Assembly: GCA_014377625.1 (NCBI GenBank)
Contig: JACMPG010000139.1
Span: 1 to 50,406, forward strand
Source of the DNA: Spirosoma sp.
GTDB lineage: Bacteria; Bacteroidota; Bacteroidia; Cytophagales; Spirosomataceae
Direction of reading: 5' to 3'
DNA length: 50,406 bases
In this document: positions 7,728 through 15,975 of the stretch, piece after piece
How positions within the stretch are numbered: position 1 is the first letter of the stretch
Layout of the letters: each line of letters opens with the position of its first letter
The notes under the pieces: model-generated
The model's input: only the letters and a program-made list of their open reading frames with translations
Database searches by the model: none
What the model was told of the DNA's origin: nothing
Program-made: the position numbers and the translations under genes

Positions 7728-8612
7728 CTATACCGCCAATACTGTTAACAACGCTTCCTGTACCCTGTTTTCGGCCAGTAGCTGTCTGGCGCGAAGGTGC
7801 AGCAGATCGGGCAGGTGCTGGCAACCGTTGCGGGCCTCGGTCCGTAATTCGTCCAGAACGCCTGACCGACGGTAGTGATTGATTTCGTCGGTAGTGGGCA
7901 TTGCCGGAAGGCTGCCGAGTTTGCCGAGGTCGTTGCCCGTCAGGATGTTGCTGTGGCGGATGCCGGCGGGCAGTTGGTCAATGCCAATGCCCATTTGCGG
8001 GCGGGCTACCTCGAAGAGCGCGTCATGACTGGCCCGAACGTACCAGTCGCCACCGAGCCGCCCAATGAGGTCGAGTTTATGCGGGTCGACCATGCCACTT
8101 TCTGCCAGTATGGTTTCGTTTACATGGGCCAGCACAACTTCGCAAACAACCAGTGTACCGGCACCGGGGCCGTCGCCAACGGGCAGCAACTGCCGCACCA
8201 CGCACTCGAACGACACCGGAGATTCCAATACACGTGGTGGCCGGACGCGCTCCGAAGCCACCTCGGTAAACCCGGCTTTAGTGAACTCGTTTACGTTCCG
8301 GTCAAACTCTGCACTGGCCAGCGATATCTGCTCGACTATGTCATAATTGACTATGTTTATCACTACTTCCGGCACTTCTTCGACGTTCAGCAGGGAGTGT
8401 TTTTTGTGGCCATGCCGGTTGCGGCTGGGCGAAAATACCAGAATGGGCGGGTTGAACCCAAACACATTGAAGAAACTGTAGGGAGCCAGGTTGACGTGGC
8501 CATCGGCACTGATGGTACTGACAAACGCAATGGGGCGGGGTGCTACGGCACTGTTCAGCAGGCGGTAAAATTCGTGGGGTTTCAGGTCGGCGGGGTCGAT
8601 AGTCTGGTTCAT
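7728..8612 (-). CDS. Flavin reductase-like FMN-binding split-barrel protein
   Basis: 294 residues. The N-terminal two-thirds is a flavin reductase-like domain: LLNSAVAPRPIAFVSTISADGHVNLAPYSFFNVFGFNPPIL, the typical FMN-phosphate-binding start, then KKHSLLNVEEVPEVVINIV. The C-terminal part is a helical extension. It may reduce flavin with NAD(P)H for a monooxygenase or be a flavoprotein oxidoreductase itself. The start ATG overlaps the stop of the upstream DUF6048-type gene by four bases (ATGA), so it is co-transcribed with that pair and probably with the tyrosine-catabolism genes further upstream, where such reductases are often found in Bacteroidota. Confidence 0.82.
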   Translation of the reverse strand: MNQTIDPADLKPHEFYRLLNSAVAPRPIAFVSTISADGHVNLAPYSFFNVFGFNPPILVFSPSRNRHGHKKHSLLNVEEVPEVVINIVNYDIVEQISLASAEFDRNVNEFTKAGFTEVASERVRPPRVLESPVSFECVVRQLLPVGDGPGAGTLVVCEVVLAHVNETILAESGMVDPHKLDLIGRLGGDWYVRASHDALFEVARPQMGIGIDQLPAGIRHSNILTGNDLGKLGSLPAMPTTDEINHYRRSGVLDELRTEARNGCQHLPDLLHLRARQLLAENRVQEALLTVLAV

Positions 8613-9283
8613 GGTTGAGAAACGGCAACCGGGCGCGGGTTGGTTCGGTAGAACACGTGCAGCCCCAGCCCAAAACCAACCGCAACCGGATCGCCAAGGG
8701 CCACCCCGACACCGGGTACGAACAGGACGGCGGGTTCATTTTTAGACCGCGTGCCGAACAGACCCGCTACGGTAGCCCGGCCCGATACCCGAAAAATGAG
8801 CCGATCCGATAGCGTTTGCTGATAGCCGAAAAAGCCCTCCATACCAACAACCACCCGCTGCCGGTCGAAGGCCGTAACTACGTAATCGCCGAAGGTTGGT
8901 CCGCGATAAGAGTACGTTGCCGTTTCCTGCGTCAGCGCGGTCATGCCGTGCCAGCCGACCAGTAACCCACTGGACATCAATCGTTCGGTGCCAATTTTGA
9001 GGTAAGGTCCGCTGAGTTTCATCCGTATGTTCCGATATATCGTATCGCTGCGTGCCTGCCCGTATCCCGCCACAACCGACAAATACCGGTTTCCGGCGAT
9101 GGGCACTTTTACGGTTACTTCACCCAGCCGAAACGCCGTTCGGTACGGCGAAATAAGCGACAACACCGGCTTGGCTATGTCAACGCCAATCAGGACCGGC
9201 CGCTGCACCGACTGGCGTTTCGTTTGCCCAAACGCGGTTAGGGTGATTAGCCAGACCAGCGCGAACGTAAGCGGGTGTCTCAT
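8609..9283 (-). CDS. DUF6048-type outer-membrane beta-barrel-like protein
   Basis: 224 residues with a signal peptide (MRHPLTFALVWLITLTAFGQ) and alternating hydrophobic strands, ending in a strand-like VFYRTNP segment. Strand-rich segments such as RYLSVVAGYGQARSDTI and LKIGTERLMSSGLLVGWHGM suit a small barrel or periplasmic beta protein. The pairing with a DUF6452-like lipoprotein, joined by an ATGA overlap, matches a gene pair conserved across Bacteroidota, which is the main reason for the DUF6048 call. The function is unknown. Confidence 0.6.
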   Translation of the reverse strand: MRHPLTFALVWLITLTAFGQTKRQSVQRPVLIGVDIAKPVLSLISPYRTAFRLGEVTVKVPIAGNRYLSVVAGYGQARSDTIYRNIRMKLSGPYLKIGTERLMSSGLLVGWHGMTALTQETATYSYRGPTFGDYVVTAFDRQRVVVGMEGFFGYQQTLSDRLIFRVSGRATVAGLFGTRSKNEPAVLFVPGVGVALGDPVAVGFGLGLHVFYRTNPRPVAVSQP

Positions 9284-9753
9284 AGCCGGATGCTGAGGTA
9301 AATACTGGTGTTCTCACTGCTACTGAGAAAGTTGGCGTTCCGATTTGGGAGGTAGCTAACACTTTCTACTTTCCCCCGCGACGTGCGGGCTTTCGGCCCC
9401 CGCTCCGGTTCGTACAGATCCAGTACGTAGCCGCATTTCCGATTTCGGTAGGCCGTTTTGCGCTGGTAAAAAACGGTAACGGTGTCGTACCGACCAGCCA
9501 GGCGATACACATACCGCGTACTGTCGGCGGTGAGGTTAACGGGCAGCCCAGACTGAATGCCGTAGGTCGGAGAGGGCCGGGCGGGCAACGGGTTGCGGCT
9601 GTCAGGCGAGAAGATCGTGTCGGGCCGGGCCTGTGTGCCGGTGTTGATCGACAGGTTCAGCAGCGGCTCAGCCGTTGGGCCGCAGTTTTCGCAGCCTGTC
9701 AGAGCCAGAACAATCAAACTGCCAACGATGGTGAGAAGAGCGGTCAGGCGCAT
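9280..9753 (-). CDS. DUF6452-type lipoprotein
   Basis: From the ATG at 9753: MRLTALLTIVGSLIVLALTGC, a lipoprotein signal with the Cys at 21. A longer start (ATG 9780) would add nine residues before the signal and is less likely. The mature part has CENCGPTAEPLLNLSINTG, then a strand-rich C-terminus with NRKCGYVLDLYE and NTSIYLSI. Conserved Cys and the LNL.. opening agree with DUF6452. It overlaps the DUF6048-type gene by ATGA and starts 39 bases after fahA, so it is part of the same run. The function is unknown, presumably at the envelope. Confidence 0.6.
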   Translation of the reverse strand: MRLTALLTIVGSLIVLALTGCENCGPTAEPLLNLSINTGTQARPDTIFSPDSRNPLPARPSPTYGIQSGLPVNLTADSTRYVYRLAGRYDTVTVFYQRKTAYRNRKCGYVLDLYEPERGPKARTSRGKVESVSYLPNRNANFLSSSENTSIYLSIRL

Positions 9754-9792
9754 AAAGGAGCAGAAAAAGGCGTTTGGCATAAGACCCCTAAG

Positions 9793-10998
9793 CTACGATT
9801 TTGGTTGTAACGCCGGAATTATGTTTCCGTGAACGTCGCCCAGGTCAACACGCAGTCCGTTTGCCACGCCCCAACCCCGCAGCGTTACGGCATCGCCATC
9901 GTTCAGGAACGTGCGTGTATCGCCGTTGGGCAGGTGCAGCGGGCGGGTGCCGTTTTCGCTCAGTTCCAGCAATGAGCCGTAACTGCCCGGCATATCGCCC
10001 GAGATGGTGCCGGTGGCCAGTACATCGCCAATTTGCAGGTTGCAGCCGTTTACGGTATGGTGCGCCACCATCTGCGCAAACGACCAGTATAACTCCCGCG
10101 CGTTGGTACGGCTGATAACCACATCGTCAGCACCGGTGTGCAGCACGATCTCAAGTTCCAGATCAAAATGGCCTGCGGTCCAGCGATCCGGTTTTTTCGA
10201 TTGAAGGTAGGGGAGGGGTTCGGGTTGCTGAATCGGTCCGGCCACCCGGAACGGTTCCAGATCATGCAGCGGCACTACCCAGGCCGACATACTCGACCCG
10301 AAATTCTTGCCCAGAAATGGCCCCAGCGGCTGGTATTCCCACCGCTGAATATCCCGCGCCGACCAGTCATTAAACAGCGTGACGCCAAAAATATGGTCTT
10401 CGGCATCGGCCACCGAAACGGGTTCGCCCAGCGGGTTTTCTTTACCGATGATCAGCCCCAGTTCGAGTTCAATATCCAGCGTTTTCGAGGGCCCAAAGAC
10501 GGGCTGTCCGTTGGGCCCCAGTGTTTGGCCATTTGGCCGGCGAATGGGCGTGCCGGATACCACAATGCTCGACGCCCGCCCGTGATAGGCTACCGGCAAG
10601 TGGCGGTAGTTGGGCAGCAGTGCGTCGCCACCGGGCCGGAACATGCGCCCCACATTTTCGGCGTGATGAATGCCCGCGTAAAAATCGGTGTAGTTGCCAA
10701 TATGTACCGGCAGATAGAGCGTGGCCAGCGACTCATGAATCAGGACCTGATCCCGGATATTAGCCAGAGCGGCTGCATTATGGGCAAGAAGTCGCCGGAT
10801 GCGGGTGCCCACGGCCAGCCAGGCGGGTTTACCCAGTGCAATGAAATCGTTTAGTACTGGGCGGGCAAAGACCCTTCCATCAATGCCAAGGTCACTGAAA
10901 TAGCCAGACAGCCCCACCGCTTCGAGGTCGAGGATATGGTCGCTGTGTTTGTAGCCCACGCGCCGGTCGGCAATATCGTAGTTGAAGATTCCGTACAT
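9793..10998 (-). CDS. fahA: Fumarylacetoacetase
   Basis: Hydrolyses fumarylacetoacetate to fumarate and acetoacetate, the last step of tyrosine breakdown. Family marks: NYTDFYAGIHHAENVGRMFRP (metal and catalytic His region), LPVAYHGRASSIVVSG, LDIELELGLIIGKEN (metal-binding Glu residues), FGVTLFNDWSARDIQRWEYQPLGPFLGKNF, and GTISGD near the C-terminus. The frame extends upstream to a GTG at 11019, but that codon lies inside a perfect palindrome, so the ATG at 10998 (MYGIFNYDIADRR) is chosen; about 401 residues. It is the distal catabolic gene of the operon, after marR. Confidence 0.92.
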   Translation of the reverse strand: MYGIFNYDIADRRVGYKHSDHILDLEAVGLSGYFSDLGIDGRVFARPVLNDFIALGKPAWLAVGTRIRRLLAHNAAALANIRDQVLIHESLATLYLPVHIGNYTDFYAGIHHAENVGRMFRPGGDALLPNYRHLPVAYHGRASSIVVSGTPIRRPNGQTLGPNGQPVFGPSKTLDIELELGLIIGKENPLGEPVSVADAEDHIFGVTLFNDWSARDIQRWEYQPLGPFLGKNFGSSMSAWVVPLHDLEPFRVAGPIQQPEPLPYLQSKKPDRWTAGHFDLELEIVLHTGADDVVISRTNARELYWSFAQMVAHHTVNGCNLQIGDVLATGTISGDMPGSYGSLLELSENGTRPLHLPNGDTRTFLNDGDAVTLRGWGVANGLRVDLGDVHGNIIPALQPKS

Positions 10999-11007
10999 AT
11001 AAGTATC

Positions 11008-11027
11008 CCGGACGTCCACGTCCGGGC
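11008..11027. repeat. Perfect short palindrome in the fahA leader
   Basis: CCCGGACGT and ACGTCCGGG are 9-bp arms around a 2-base centre. It sits between the marR stop and the fahA ATG. It could form a stem in the operon mRNA that separates or protects the fahA message; the reading frame upstream of ATG 10998 passes through it. Confidence 0.7.
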
Positions 11028-11031
11028 TATA

Positions 11032-11469
11032 TTACTCACTCACATTCTGATAAATTGAATCCATGATGCGGACAAAATGCTGGTAGTCGGCTTCGCTGAG
11101 GTCACCCCAGCCCTTGCGTCGCATGGCTGAGACAACGGGCAGTACTTCGTGGTATTTGGCTTCGCCCGCTTCGGTGAGATAGACCAGAAATTTGCGCCGG
11201 TCATTATCGGTCAGGCGCCGTTCGGTCAGTCCTTTCTGCGCCAGCAGGTCAATGATACGCGTAACGGTGGGTGCATCTTTGGTGGTCATGTCGGTCAGCG
11301 TGTTCTGGCTAATGCCGGGATTCCGAAACAGATGGTCGATCACCACCCATTGATCGACGGTCAGGTCAAATCCGGCGTCATTGAACTGCCGCTGTAACGC
11401 CGTTCTGATCTTTTTGATGGTAGTATCGATCTTAAAAAAATAGGCGCGGCTGTCGGAAGGGTGCGTCAT
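11032..11469 (-). CDS. MarR-family transcriptional regulator
   Basis: A 145-residue winged-helix protein: helices FKIDTTIKKIRTALQRQF, then VDQWVVIDHLFRNPGISQNTLTDMTTKDAPTVTRIIDLLAQKG (helix-turn-helix) and the wing LTERRLTDNDRRKFLVYLTEAGE (conserved D..R..R motif). MarR proteins bind dyads as dimers and release on ligand binding. Its place inside the catabolic operon suggests that it controls it, with an aromatic acid intermediate such as homogentisate as a plausible ligand (inference). A candidate operator is the dyad at 14808-14820 in front of hmgA. Confidence 0.9.
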   Translation of the reverse strand: MTHPSDSRAYFFKIDTTIKKIRTALQRQFNDAGFDLTVDQWVVIDHLFRNPGISQNTLTDMTTKDAPTVTRIIDLLAQKGLTERRLTDNDRRKFLVYLTEAGEAKYHEVLPVVSAMRRKGWGDLSEADYQHFVRIMDSIYQNVSE

Positions 11470-11472
11470 TTT

Positions 11473-11586
11473 CAGTGAACAGTTATCAGTGAACAGTTGT
11501 CAGTTCGCCTTTCGAGTAGAGACAGGCAAAGATAGGTACTTCCGCAGTTTACGATCTGATCACTGTTTACTGGTTACTGTTAACTG
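11473..11586. repeat. Imperfect inverted repeat of CAGTGAACAGT units, overlapping the phhA 3' end
   Basis: The left arm (11473-11503) has two tandem CAGTGAACAGT units, and the right arm (11556-11586) is their degenerate inverse, about 24 of 31 positions matching. The right arm encodes the last residues of phenylalanine hydroxylase (QLTVTSKQ) and its stop. The left arm lies just upstream of the marR start. Confidence 0.6.
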
Positions 11587-12297
11587 GTTTTCCAGCACTG
11601 CTTCAATTTCCGGGATGGAGTCAAATAACTGCTCGTAGGAGTCGATGACAAAGTATTTCTCCTGAAAATGATCAATAATATACGGCGTCTGTAGCAGCGT
11701 CTGTACATTGTACGGCAACCGCTGCGGCACGTCGCTTTCCAGCGCGTAAACTGTTTCGCCCGGCGACGATAGGATACCCCCGCCGTAGATCCGTAGTTCG
11801 CCATCTTCCCGAATCAGCCCAAACTCGACCGTGTACCAGTACAGACGGGAAATCATGTCGACCGCTTCGGGATGGTCCACAAACCGCAAAGCAATGCGGC
11901 TCAGCGCGGCCAGAAAATTGCAGAAGGGCTGATTGGTCAGCACCGGTACGTGGCCGAAGGTGTCGTGAAACATATCCGGTTCGGGCAGGTAATCAAGTTG
12001 ATCGCGGGTGCGTAGCCAGGTCGTAGCCGGAAACTGCCGGTTGGCCATCAGCTCAAAAAATTCGTGGTTATCAATCAGCCCCGGCACGGCCACCACCCGC
12101 CAGCCCGTAATGGGCAGCAGACGTGGGTTCAGGTCGCGCTCGAAGTCAGGAATGCGCACATTCGGGAAACCCGTTGTCACAATCCCGTCCATGTACGCCT
12201 GGCTTGCCCGGCCCGGTAACCGATCCATCTGCCGCCGAAACAGTAGTTCCCAAACGGCCTGATCGTCGGGGGTGTAGGTGTCGTATTGTTGAGTCAT
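11560..12297 (-). CDS. phhA: Phenylalanine 4-monooxygenase
   Basis: Converts L-phenylalanine to L-tyrosine with tetrahydropterin and O2 at a non-haem iron. 245 residues, the bacterial catalytic domain alone without the mammalian regulatory part. The iron ligands are visible: two His in MFHDTFGHVPVL and a Glu in LYWYTVEFGLI. Other marks are GWRVVAVPGLI and RTRDQLDYLPEPD. The C-terminal residues QLTVTSKQ come from a palindromic repeat arm and are probably dispensable. It lies between hpd and marR. Ammonia removal from Tyr would need an aminotransferase not found here. Confidence 0.93.
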   Translation of the reverse strand: MTQQYDTYTPDDQAVWELLFRRQMDRLPGRASQAYMDGIVTTGFPNVRIPDFERDLNPRLLPITGWRVVAVPGLIDNHEFFELMANRQFPATTWLRTRDQLDYLPEPDMFHDTFGHVPVLTNQPFCNFLAALSRIALRFVDHPEAVDMISRLYWYTVEFGLIREDGELRIYGGGILSSPGETVYALESDVPQRLPYNVQTLLQTPYIIDHFQEKYFVIDSYEQLFDSIPEIEAVLENQLTVTSKQ

Positions 12298-12315
12298 AAC
12301 TAATTTTCAATAATA

Positions 12316-12377
12316 GAATGAGCGAATGATAGAATACCACTGGTGTGTTAGTAACTCATTCTATCATTTACTCATTC
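12316..12377. repeat. Palindromic element between hpd and phhA
   Basis: Arms 12316-12335 and 12358-12377 are inverse copies of GAATGAG..ATGATAGAAT with 18 of 20 matches and a 22-base loop. It is related to the element at 6434-6500. It sits between two genes on the same strand and may dampen read-through or stabilise the upstream message. Confidence 0.65.
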
Positions 12378-12385
12378 ATAATTGG

Positions 12386-13510
12386 TCAGAGTGTTCCCCG
12401 AACGGCCTGTTCGCGTTCGATGGCTTCGAAGAGGGCTTTGAAATTGCCTTTGCCGAACGAACGGGCCCCTTTGCGCTGGATGATCTCAAAAAATACCGTA
12501 GGGCGTGGGCAAATGGGCTTCGTAAAAATCTGGAGTAGGTACCCTTCATCGTCGCGGTCAACGAGTACGCCCAGTTTTCGCAGCGTCGCCATTTCCTCGT
12601 CAATTTCGCCCACGCGCCCGGCCAGCGTATCGTAGTAGCTGTCTGGTACGGTCAGGAATTCAACGCCCCGGCTTTGCAGTGCCAGTACGGTATCAATAAT
12701 GTTATCGGTAGCCACCGCGATGTGCTGGATGCCCGGCCCGCCGTAAAAATCCAGATACTCCTCGATTTGCGATTTCTTCTTGCCCTCGGCAGGTTCGTTA
12801 ATCGGGAATTTGACGCGGCCATTGCCATTGCTCATCACCTTGCTCATCAGGGCCGTATAGTCGGTCGAGATGTCTTTGTCATCGAAGCTGACAAGCTGCT
12901 GAAAGCCCATCACGTCGGCGTAGAACTGCATCCAGGGGTTCATCTCGTTCCAGCCCACGTTGCCTACAAGGTGGTCAACGTAGCGCAGACCCACGTTGGC
13001 AGGCTGGTAGGCTGGATTCCAGGCTTCGTAGCCGGGCAGAAACAGGCCTTTGTAGTCGTTGCGTTCCACGAAAACGTGTACCGTGTCGCCGTAGGTATGA
13101 ATGCCTGACCGAACCACGTAGCCGGTATCGTCCTGCTCGTGGGTGGGTTCCATGAAGGGTTTGGCGCCCCGCTTCGTTGTTTCGACAAACGCCCGCGTGG
13201 CGTCGTCAACCCACAACGCCACCACCCGAACGCCGTCGCCGTGCTTGTCTATGTGTGTACCCATTTCCGAGTCGCCGTGCAGGGGCGAGGTCAGTACGAG
13301 CCGAATTTTACCCTGTTGTACCACATAAGACTCGCGGTCGCGCAGGCCCGTCGACAGCCCGGCGTGGGCCAGCGGCTGGAAGCCAAACGCAGTCTGAAAA
13401 TAATGTGCCGACTGCCGGGCATTACCTACGTACAGTTCTACGTAGTCTGTGCCGTTGAGCGGCAAAAAGTCCGTTGTTGTTTCGGATTGAGTTAATTCGA
13501 GAGTTTCCAT
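12386..13510 (-). CDS. hpd: 4-hydroxyphenylpyruvate dioxygenase
   Basis: Converts 4-hydroxyphenylpyruvate to homogentisate. 374 residues in two VOC-fold halves: N-terminal DYVELYVGNARQSAHYFQTAFGF and the catalytic C-terminal half. Iron ligands: His in RYVDHLVGNV, His in PGIQHIAVATDN, and Glu in PTVFFEIIQRKGARSFGKGNFKALFEA. The C-terminal GFGKGNF-like helix that gates the active site is intact. It follows hmgA after 44 bases on the same strand. An (S)-mandelate-type synthase is unlikely given the hmgA and fahA partners. Confidence 0.95.
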   Translation of the reverse strand: METLELTQSETTTDFLPLNGTDYVELYVGNARQSAHYFQTAFGFQPLAHAGLSTGLRDRESYVVQQGKIRLVLTSPLHGDSEMGTHIDKHGDGVRVVALWVDDATRAFVETTKRGAKPFMEPTHEQDDTGYVVRSGIHTYGDTVHVFVERNDYKGLFLPGYEAWNPAYQPANVGLRYVDHLVGNVGWNEMNPWMQFYADVMGFQQLVSFDDKDISTDYTALMSKVMSNGNGRVKFPINEPAEGKKKSQIEEYLDFYGGPGIQHIAVATDNIIDTVLALQSRGVEFLTVPDSYYDTLAGRVGEIDEEMATLRKLGVLVDRDDEGYLLQIFTKPICPRPTVFFEIIQRKGARSFGKGNFKALFEAIEREQAVRGTL

Positions 13511-13554
13511 GAGTTATTGACGAATTTTTGGGTATGCCGGGTTTCCTCCGGTGT

Positions 13555-14718
13555 TTAATCAAGCCACGATTTATAATACACCCCGTCGTCAATGCCCATG
13601 GCCTGTTCGGTCAGCATCAGTGGGCGGAACGTATCGACCATGACGGCGTATTCAACGGTTTCTTTTTTGCCGATACTGCGCTCCATCGCCCCCGGTGCGG
13701 GGCCATGCGGAATGCCGCCGGGATGCAGCGTAATGTGGCCCGGTGCAATATCGTTGCGACTCATAAAATCGCCGTCGACGTAGTAGATCACCTCGTCGGA
13801 GTCGATGTTCGAGTGATTGTAGGGAGCGGGAATCGCCAGCGGATGGTAGTCGTACAGGCGCGGGCAGAACGAGCAAACCACGAACGTATCGGTTTGAAAC
13901 GTCTGGTGCACTGTTGGCGGCTGATGCACCCGCCCCGTTATCGGCTCGAAGTTTTGGATATTAAAGGCATACGGATAGTTGTACCCATCCCAACCCACTA
14001 CGTCGAATGGGTGACTGGCATACACGAGCGAGTGCAGCGATCCCTGTTTCTTGATTTTTATCAGAAAATCGCCGGTTTCGTCGTGGGTTTCGAGGTCCTG
14101 CGGTCGGCGGATATCGCGTTCGCAGAAGGGCGCGTGTTCAAGCATCTGCCCGAAATGATTGCGGTACCGTTTCGGCGTATAAATGGGCGAGCGCGATTCT
14201 ACGTACAGCAGCCGCGTTTCGCTGGTGTCGAAGTCAATCTGGTAAATCACCCCGCGCGGAATAACGAGGTAGTCGCCGTGGCCGAACGTAATCTGTCCGA
14301 ACAGCGTGCGCAGCGTTCCCGACCCACGATGCACGAACAGCAACTCGTCAGAATCGGCGTTTTTATAAAAAAAATCGGTCAGGGATTTTTTGGGAGCAGC
14401 CACACCCAGAATCAGATCGGCGTTCATTAGCAGCGGCACCCGGCTTGCCAGAAAATCCTGATTGTCAGTTGACTCGATCTGAAAGCCAATGAGCTTGCGG
14501 GCCAGCATGTTCTTCTCAACGGCCAGCTTCGGTGTTACGTCTATACTGCCCAGCACCTCGCGAACCATGGTGGGGCGATGGGTGTGGTAGAGCAGCGACG
14601 ACATGCCATCAAACCCCACCGTGCCAAACAACTGCTCGTAATACAGAGAGCCGTCCGTTTTGGCGAACTGCGTATGGCGTTTTGGGGGAATTTGACCGAG
14701 TGTGTGATAAAAGGGCAT
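13555..14718 (-). CDS. hmgA: Homogentisate 1,2-dioxygenase
   Basis: Opens the homogentisate ring to maleylacetoacetate. About 387 residues, a cupin-type iron enzyme: MPFYHTLGQIPPKRHTQF start, YEQLFGTVGFDGMSSLLYH, GDYLVIPRGVIYQI, SLVYASHPFDVVGWDGYNYPYAFNI, and the iron-site stretch YNHSNIDSDEVIYYVDGDF with HPGGIPHGP. The open frame reaches a GTG at 14757, but the ATG at 14718 matches the family start, so it is used. First gene of the catabolic run; the leader upstream carries a strong hairpin and a dyad. The next enzyme, maleylacetoacetate isomerase, is not in the window. Confidence 0.95.
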   Translation of the reverse strand: MPFYHTLGQIPPKRHTQFAKTDGSLYYEQLFGTVGFDGMSSLLYHTHRPTMVREVLGSIDVTPKLAVEKNMLARKLIGFQIESTDNQDFLASRVPLLMNADLILGVAAPKKSLTDFFYKNADSDELLFVHRGSGTLRTLFGQITFGHGDYLVIPRGVIYQIDFDTSETRLLYVESRSPIYTPKRYRNHFGQMLEHAPFCERDIRRPQDLETHDETGDFLIKIKKQGSLHSLVYASHPFDVVGWDGYNYPYAFNIQNFEPITGRVHQPPTVHQTFQTDTFVVCSFCPRLYDYHPLAIPAPYNHSNIDSDEVIYYVDGDFMSRNDIAPGHITLHPGGIPHGPAPGAMERSIGKKETVEYAVMVDTFRPLMLTEQAMGIDDGVYYKSWLD

Positions 14719-14738
14719 CGCGGGTAGTGCTGGTATCA

Positions 14739-14769
14739 CCCGGCTGGACAGGTTCACTGACCAGCCGGG
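14739..14769 (-). other. Stable hairpin in the hmgA leader
   Basis: Arms CCCGGCTGG (14739-14747) and CCAGCCGGG (14761-14769) give nine GC-rich pairs over a 13-base loop; flanking bases extend the match with one bulge. It lies between the presumed start point and the ATG at 14718, without a T-run. It may be an mRNA stabiliser or a regulatory leader structure. Confidence 0.6.
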
Positions 14770-14807
14770 TGTACCGGTCTTTTGCTGATGAAGTATTTAC
14801 TTGTTAC

Positions 14808-14833
14808 AACAACTGTTGTTATGCACAAATTTA
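14808..14833 (-). promoter_or_regulatory. hmgA promoter -7 element with adjacent dyad, candidate MarR operator
   Basis: Read on the minus strand, TAAATTTG (14833-14826) is a perfect TAnnTTTG element. Five bases downstream is the dyad AACAAC-T-GTTGTT (14808-14820), which would cover the transcription start point. No TTTG was found at the usual upstream distance, as can happen with regulated promoters. Binding by the operon's own MarR protein is inference. Confidence 0.45.
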
Positions 14834-15028
14834 GATAAACAACTTAATTCGTTTGCATTCTGTTCAGATTAATTTTTGTTAAAGCATGATTTGGACAGGC
14901 GGATCAGGTTAGGTGTACAACCGTCTGTCTTTTCTCTAATTTTGGCCCGGCAAACGGTATCGGGCGAAGTCACACCCAATGCTGCTTGCCGGGCCGGTGC
15001 CCAGACCTGGAAACACACAATCAGATAT

Positions 15029-15940
15029 ATGAAACCTACTCTTTTGATTTTAGCTGCCGGTATGGGCAGCCGCTACGGAGGTGTCAAGCAACTCGACCAG
15101 TTTGGCCCCCACGGCGAAACCATCATTGACTACTCCCTTTTTGACGCCATCCGGGCCGGTTTTGGCAAGGTCGTCTTTATCATCCGCGAAGAACTACGCA
15201 CTGATTTCGAGGAGGTGTTCGGCGAGAAGTTAGCTGGTAAGATTGACGTCGATTACGCTATTCAGGCCCTTGACTCGTTTGTGCCGGAAGAAGTGGGGGC
15301 GGTGCGCCGGACCAAGCCCTGGGGTACGGGGCATGCCACGCTTTGCGCCTGGCACCACGTCAGTACGCCCTTTGCGGTTATCAACGCCGACGATTTCTAT
15401 GGATACGAAGCTTTTCAGCTCATCAGCGATTTCCTGCAAACGGATACCGACCCCGATCTGCACGCTATGGTGGGCTACGAAGTGCAGAAAACCCTGTCAG
15501 AACACGGGTCAGTGTCGCGGGGGGTGTGTGCCGTTGACGCCTATGGACACCTGACGTCGGTGATTGAGCGGACGAAAATTTACGAAGATAAAGCCGACCC
15601 TGCCGACCGGAAAATCGTGTTTGAAGAAGCCGATAGCCTGACGCCCCTTCTGCCCGATACGCCCGTGTCCATGAATTTCTGGGGCTTCAAACCAGACGTG
15701 TTTCCGCTGATTGAGAAGCAGTTCGAGAGTTATGCCATCGCGAACATCGACTCGCCCAAGGCTGAGTTTTATATTCCAACGGTCATGACGACCCTGATCC
15801 AGACCGGTACGGGACGCTGTAAGGTATTTCGCAGCCAGTCGGAGTGGTTTGGCGTCACCTATCCCGAAGATAAACCCATTGTACAAACCGCCTTACAGAC
15901 ACTACACGCCGAAGGCGCGTATCCTGAAAAACTCTGGTAG
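15029..15940 (+). CDS. Sugar-phosphate nucleotidyltransferase (NDP-sugar pyrophosphorylase type)
   Basis: 303 residues from the ATG at 15029. The frame stays open upstream to 14876, but that part has no family similarity and overlaps the hmgA promoter region. The signature ILAAGMGSRYGGVKQLDQFGPHGE is the nucleotide-binding loop, followed by NADDFYG (metal-binding Asp) and VSMNFWGFKPDVF. It resembles GalU/RmlA-type and MurU-like enzymes of Bacteroidota; the usual partner kinase is not adjacent, so the sugar is unknown. A TAATTTTG element at 14937-14944 could serve as its promoter. It is closed by the palindrome at 15976-16021. Confidence 0.8.
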   Translation: MKPTLLILAAGMGSRYGGVKQLDQFGPHGETIIDYSLFDAIRAGFGKVVFIIREELRTDFEEVFGEKLAGKIDVDYAIQALDSFVPEEVGAVRRTKPWGTGHATLCAWHHVSTPFAVINADDFYGYEAFQLISDFLQTDTDPDLHAMVGYEVQKTLSEHGSVSRGVCAVDAYGHLTSVIERTKIYEDKADPADRKIVFEEADSLTPLLPDTPVSMNFWGFKPDVFPLIEKQFESYAIANIDSPKAEFYIPTVMTTLIQTGTGRCKVFRSQSEWFGVTYPEDKPIVQTALQTLHAEGAYPEKLW

Positions 15941-15975
15941 GGTGTTTGGTAGGTAAACTGAACTGGATTATCCCA

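Noticed and set aside
7875-8618. Plus-strand 247-codon frame
   Set aside because: Shadow of the flavin reductase-like gene on the minus strand, which has clear family motifs.
11019-11019. GTG start for fahA giving a longer protein
   Set aside because: The codon sits inside a perfect palindrome and the added residues do not fit the family; ATG 10998 is better.
13528-14430. Plus-strand 300-codon frame
   Set aside because: Shadow of hmgA; long open antisense frames are common in GC-rich coding DNA.
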